DNA from: Nemertoderma westbladi
Taxonomy: Eukaryota > Xenacoelomorpha > Nemertodermatida > Nemertodermatidae
Length of the DNA stretch: 30,489 nt
Reading direction: 5' to 3'
NCBI GenBank assembly: GCA_032718475.1
Contig: JAUCBJ010001427.1
Span: 1-30,489 of the forward strand
The first letter of the stretch is position 1. Each line of letters opens with the position of its first letter. Positions 28,333-30,489 of the stretch are shown piece by piece. Below the pieces are notes generated by a model, which did not search any database, was not told the origin of the DNA, and saw only the letters and a list, made by a program, of their open reading frames with translations. Position numbers and translations under genes: made by a program.

Positions 28333-30489
28333 TATTTATTGTGGCTACACCAACAATAAATTTATTGTGGCTACACCAACAAGTAATTTATTGTGGCTAC
28401 ACCAACAATAAATTTATTGTGGCTACACCAACAAGTAATTTATTGTGGCTACACCAACAAGTAAGTTATTGTGGCTACACCAACAAGTAATTTATTGTGG
28501 CTACACCAACAAGTAATTTATTGTGGCTACATACACCAACAAGTAATTTATTGTGGCTACACCAACAATAAATTTATTGTGGCTACACCAACAAGTAAGT
28601 TATTGTGGCTACACCAACAAGTAATTTATTGTGGCTACACCAACAAGTAATTTATTGTGGCTACACCAACAAGTAAGTTATTGTGGCTACACCAACAAGT
28701 AATTTATTGTGGCTACACCAACAAGTAAGTTATTGTGGCTACACCAACAAGTAATTTATTGTGGCTACACCAACAAGTAAGTTATTGTGGCTACACCAAC
28801 AAGTAATTTATTGTGCCTACACCAACAAGTAATTTATTGTGGCTACACCAACAAGTAATTTATTGTGCCTACACCAACAAGTTATTTATTGTGGCTACAC
28901 CAACAAGTAATTTATTGTGGCTACACCAACAAGTAATTTATTGTGGCTACACCAACAAGTAATTTATTGTGGCTACACCAACAAGTAATTTATTGTGGCT
29001 ACACCAACAAGTAATTTATTGTGGCTACACCAACAAGTAATTTATTGTGGCTACACCAACAAGTAATTTATTGTGGCTACACCAACAAGTAATTTATTGT
29101 GGCTACACCAACAAGTAATTTATTGTGGCTACACCAACAAGTAATTTATTGTGGCTACACCAACAAGTAATTTATTGTGGCTACACCAACAAGTAATTTA
29201 TTGTGGCTACACCAACAAGTAATTTATTGTGGCTACACCAACAAGTAAGTTATTGTGGCTACACCAACAAGTAATTTATTGTGGCTACACCAACAAGTAA
29301 TTTATTGTGGCTACACCAACAAGTAATTTATTGTGGCTACACCAACAAGTAATTTATTGTGGCTACACCAACAAGTAATTTATTGTGGCTACACCAACAA
29401 GTAATTTATTGTGGCTACACCAACAAGTAATTTATTGTGGCTACACCAACAAGTAATTTATTGTGGCTACACCAACAAGTAATTTATTTGCCTGTGGCTA
29501 CACCAACAAGTAATTTATTGTGGCTACACCAACAAGTAATTTATTGTGGCTACACCAACAAGTAATTTATTGTGGCTACACCAACAAGTAATTTATTGTG
29601 GCTACACCAACAAGTAATTTATTGTGGCTACACCAACAAGTAATTTATTGTGGCTACACCAACAAGTAATTTATTGTGGCTACACCAACAAGTAATTTAT
29701 TGTGGCTACACCAACAAGTAATTTATTGTGGCTACACCAACAAGTAATTTATTGTGGCTACACCAACAAGTAATTCTATTGTGGCTACACCAACAAGTAA
29801 GTTATTGTGGCTACACCAACAAGTAATTTATTGTGCCTACACCAACAAGTAATTTATTGTGGCTACACCAACAAGTAATTTATTGTGCCTACACCAACAA
29901 GTTATTTATTGTGCCTGTGGCTACACCAACAAGTTATTTATTGTGCCTGTGCCTACACCAACAAGTAATTTATTGTGGCTACACCAACAAGTAATTTATT
30001 GTACCTACACCAACAAGTTATTTATTGTGCCTGTGGCTACACCAACAAGTAATTTATTATGCCTGTGGCTACACCAACAAGTAATTTATTGTGGCTACAC
30101 CAACAAGTAATTTATTGTGGCTACACCAACAAGTAATTTATTGTGCCTACACCAACAAGTAATTTATTGTGGCTACACCAACAAGTAAATTTATTGTGGC
30201 TACACCAACAAGTAATTTATTGTGGCTACACCAACAAGTAATTTATTGTGGCTACACCAACAAGTAATTTATTGTGGCTACACCAACAAGTAATTTATTG
30301 TGGCTACACCAACAAGTAATTTATTGTGGCTACACCAACAAGTAATTTATTGTGCCTACACCAACAAGTAATTTATTGTGGCTACACCAACAAGTAATTT
30401 ATTGTGCCTACACCAACAAGTAATTTATTGTGGCTACACCAACAAGTAATTTATTGTGCCTACACCAACAAGTAATTTATTGTGCCTAC
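28333..30489. repeat. 26-bp satellite array, about 83 copies, continuing past the window
   Basis: Unit TTATTGTGGCTACACCAACA then AGTAAT. Variants include GTAAGTTATT, GTGCCTAC, a GCCTGTGGCTAC insertion and, at the left edge, CAACAATAAATTTATT. That last variant contains the 12-bp palindrome AATAAATTTATT. The middle of the array is very uniform and diversity rises toward both ends. No flank is seen on the right. Confidence 0.97.

Noticed and set aside
28333-30489. CRISPR array
   Set aside because: Units are directly head to tail with no unique spacers, and the genome context is eukaryotic. It is a satellite. The same applies to the other arrays.

Overview
The window looks like a piece of a repeat-rich invertebrate nuclear genome. 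It is AT-rich, gene-poor and packed with mobile elements and minisatellites. It holds one intronless class A GPCR reading frame and one unrecognised membrane-protein reading frame, with no operon-like layout. I cannot name the species. A marine invertebrate is my guess from overall style only.

Layout. 12-2166: a decayed hAT DNA transposon with a perfect 8-bp target duplication, a transposase C-terminal remnant and an internal ~163-bp tandem repeat. 2167-3053: no gene seen. 3049-7629: a complete 4.57-kb LTR retrotransposon with LTRs that read as identical, a 5-bp target duplication, gag and pol in -1 register, and a GGGAAAC slip site. 7695-7979: a 13-bp minisatellite. 8836-11830: a fragment of a non-LTR retrotransposon (LINE) split by a 2.5-kb DNA transposon carrying an 11-bp direct repeat. 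12480-13115: diverged ~160-bp tandem units. 14313-15493: a 21-bp minisatellite followed by inverted degenerate copies, running up to a 224-codon membrane-protein frame at 15617-16291. 16949-17126: a small foldback element. 18728-19711 (minus): the GPCR. 20329-21896: a 36/38-bp minisatellite starting at a perfect palindrome. 23236-23506: a 17-bp minisatellite. 24045-24930: an 886-bp element with long inverted repeats, an 8-bp target duplication and nine GTTCTAGAAC dyads. 25383-27434: a 42-bp satellite. 28333 to the window end: a 26-bp satellite.

How it fits together. The two host frames are isolated from each other and show no functional link. The rest records layered insertion: an old hAT, an old LINE hit by a Mutator-like element, an inverted-repeat element, and a very young LTR element. 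At least seven unrelated minisatellite families occur in 30 kb. Several have unit lengths divisible by three and so throw up long spurious reading frames. Four of the five long poly-G/poly-C tracts lie inside mobile elements.
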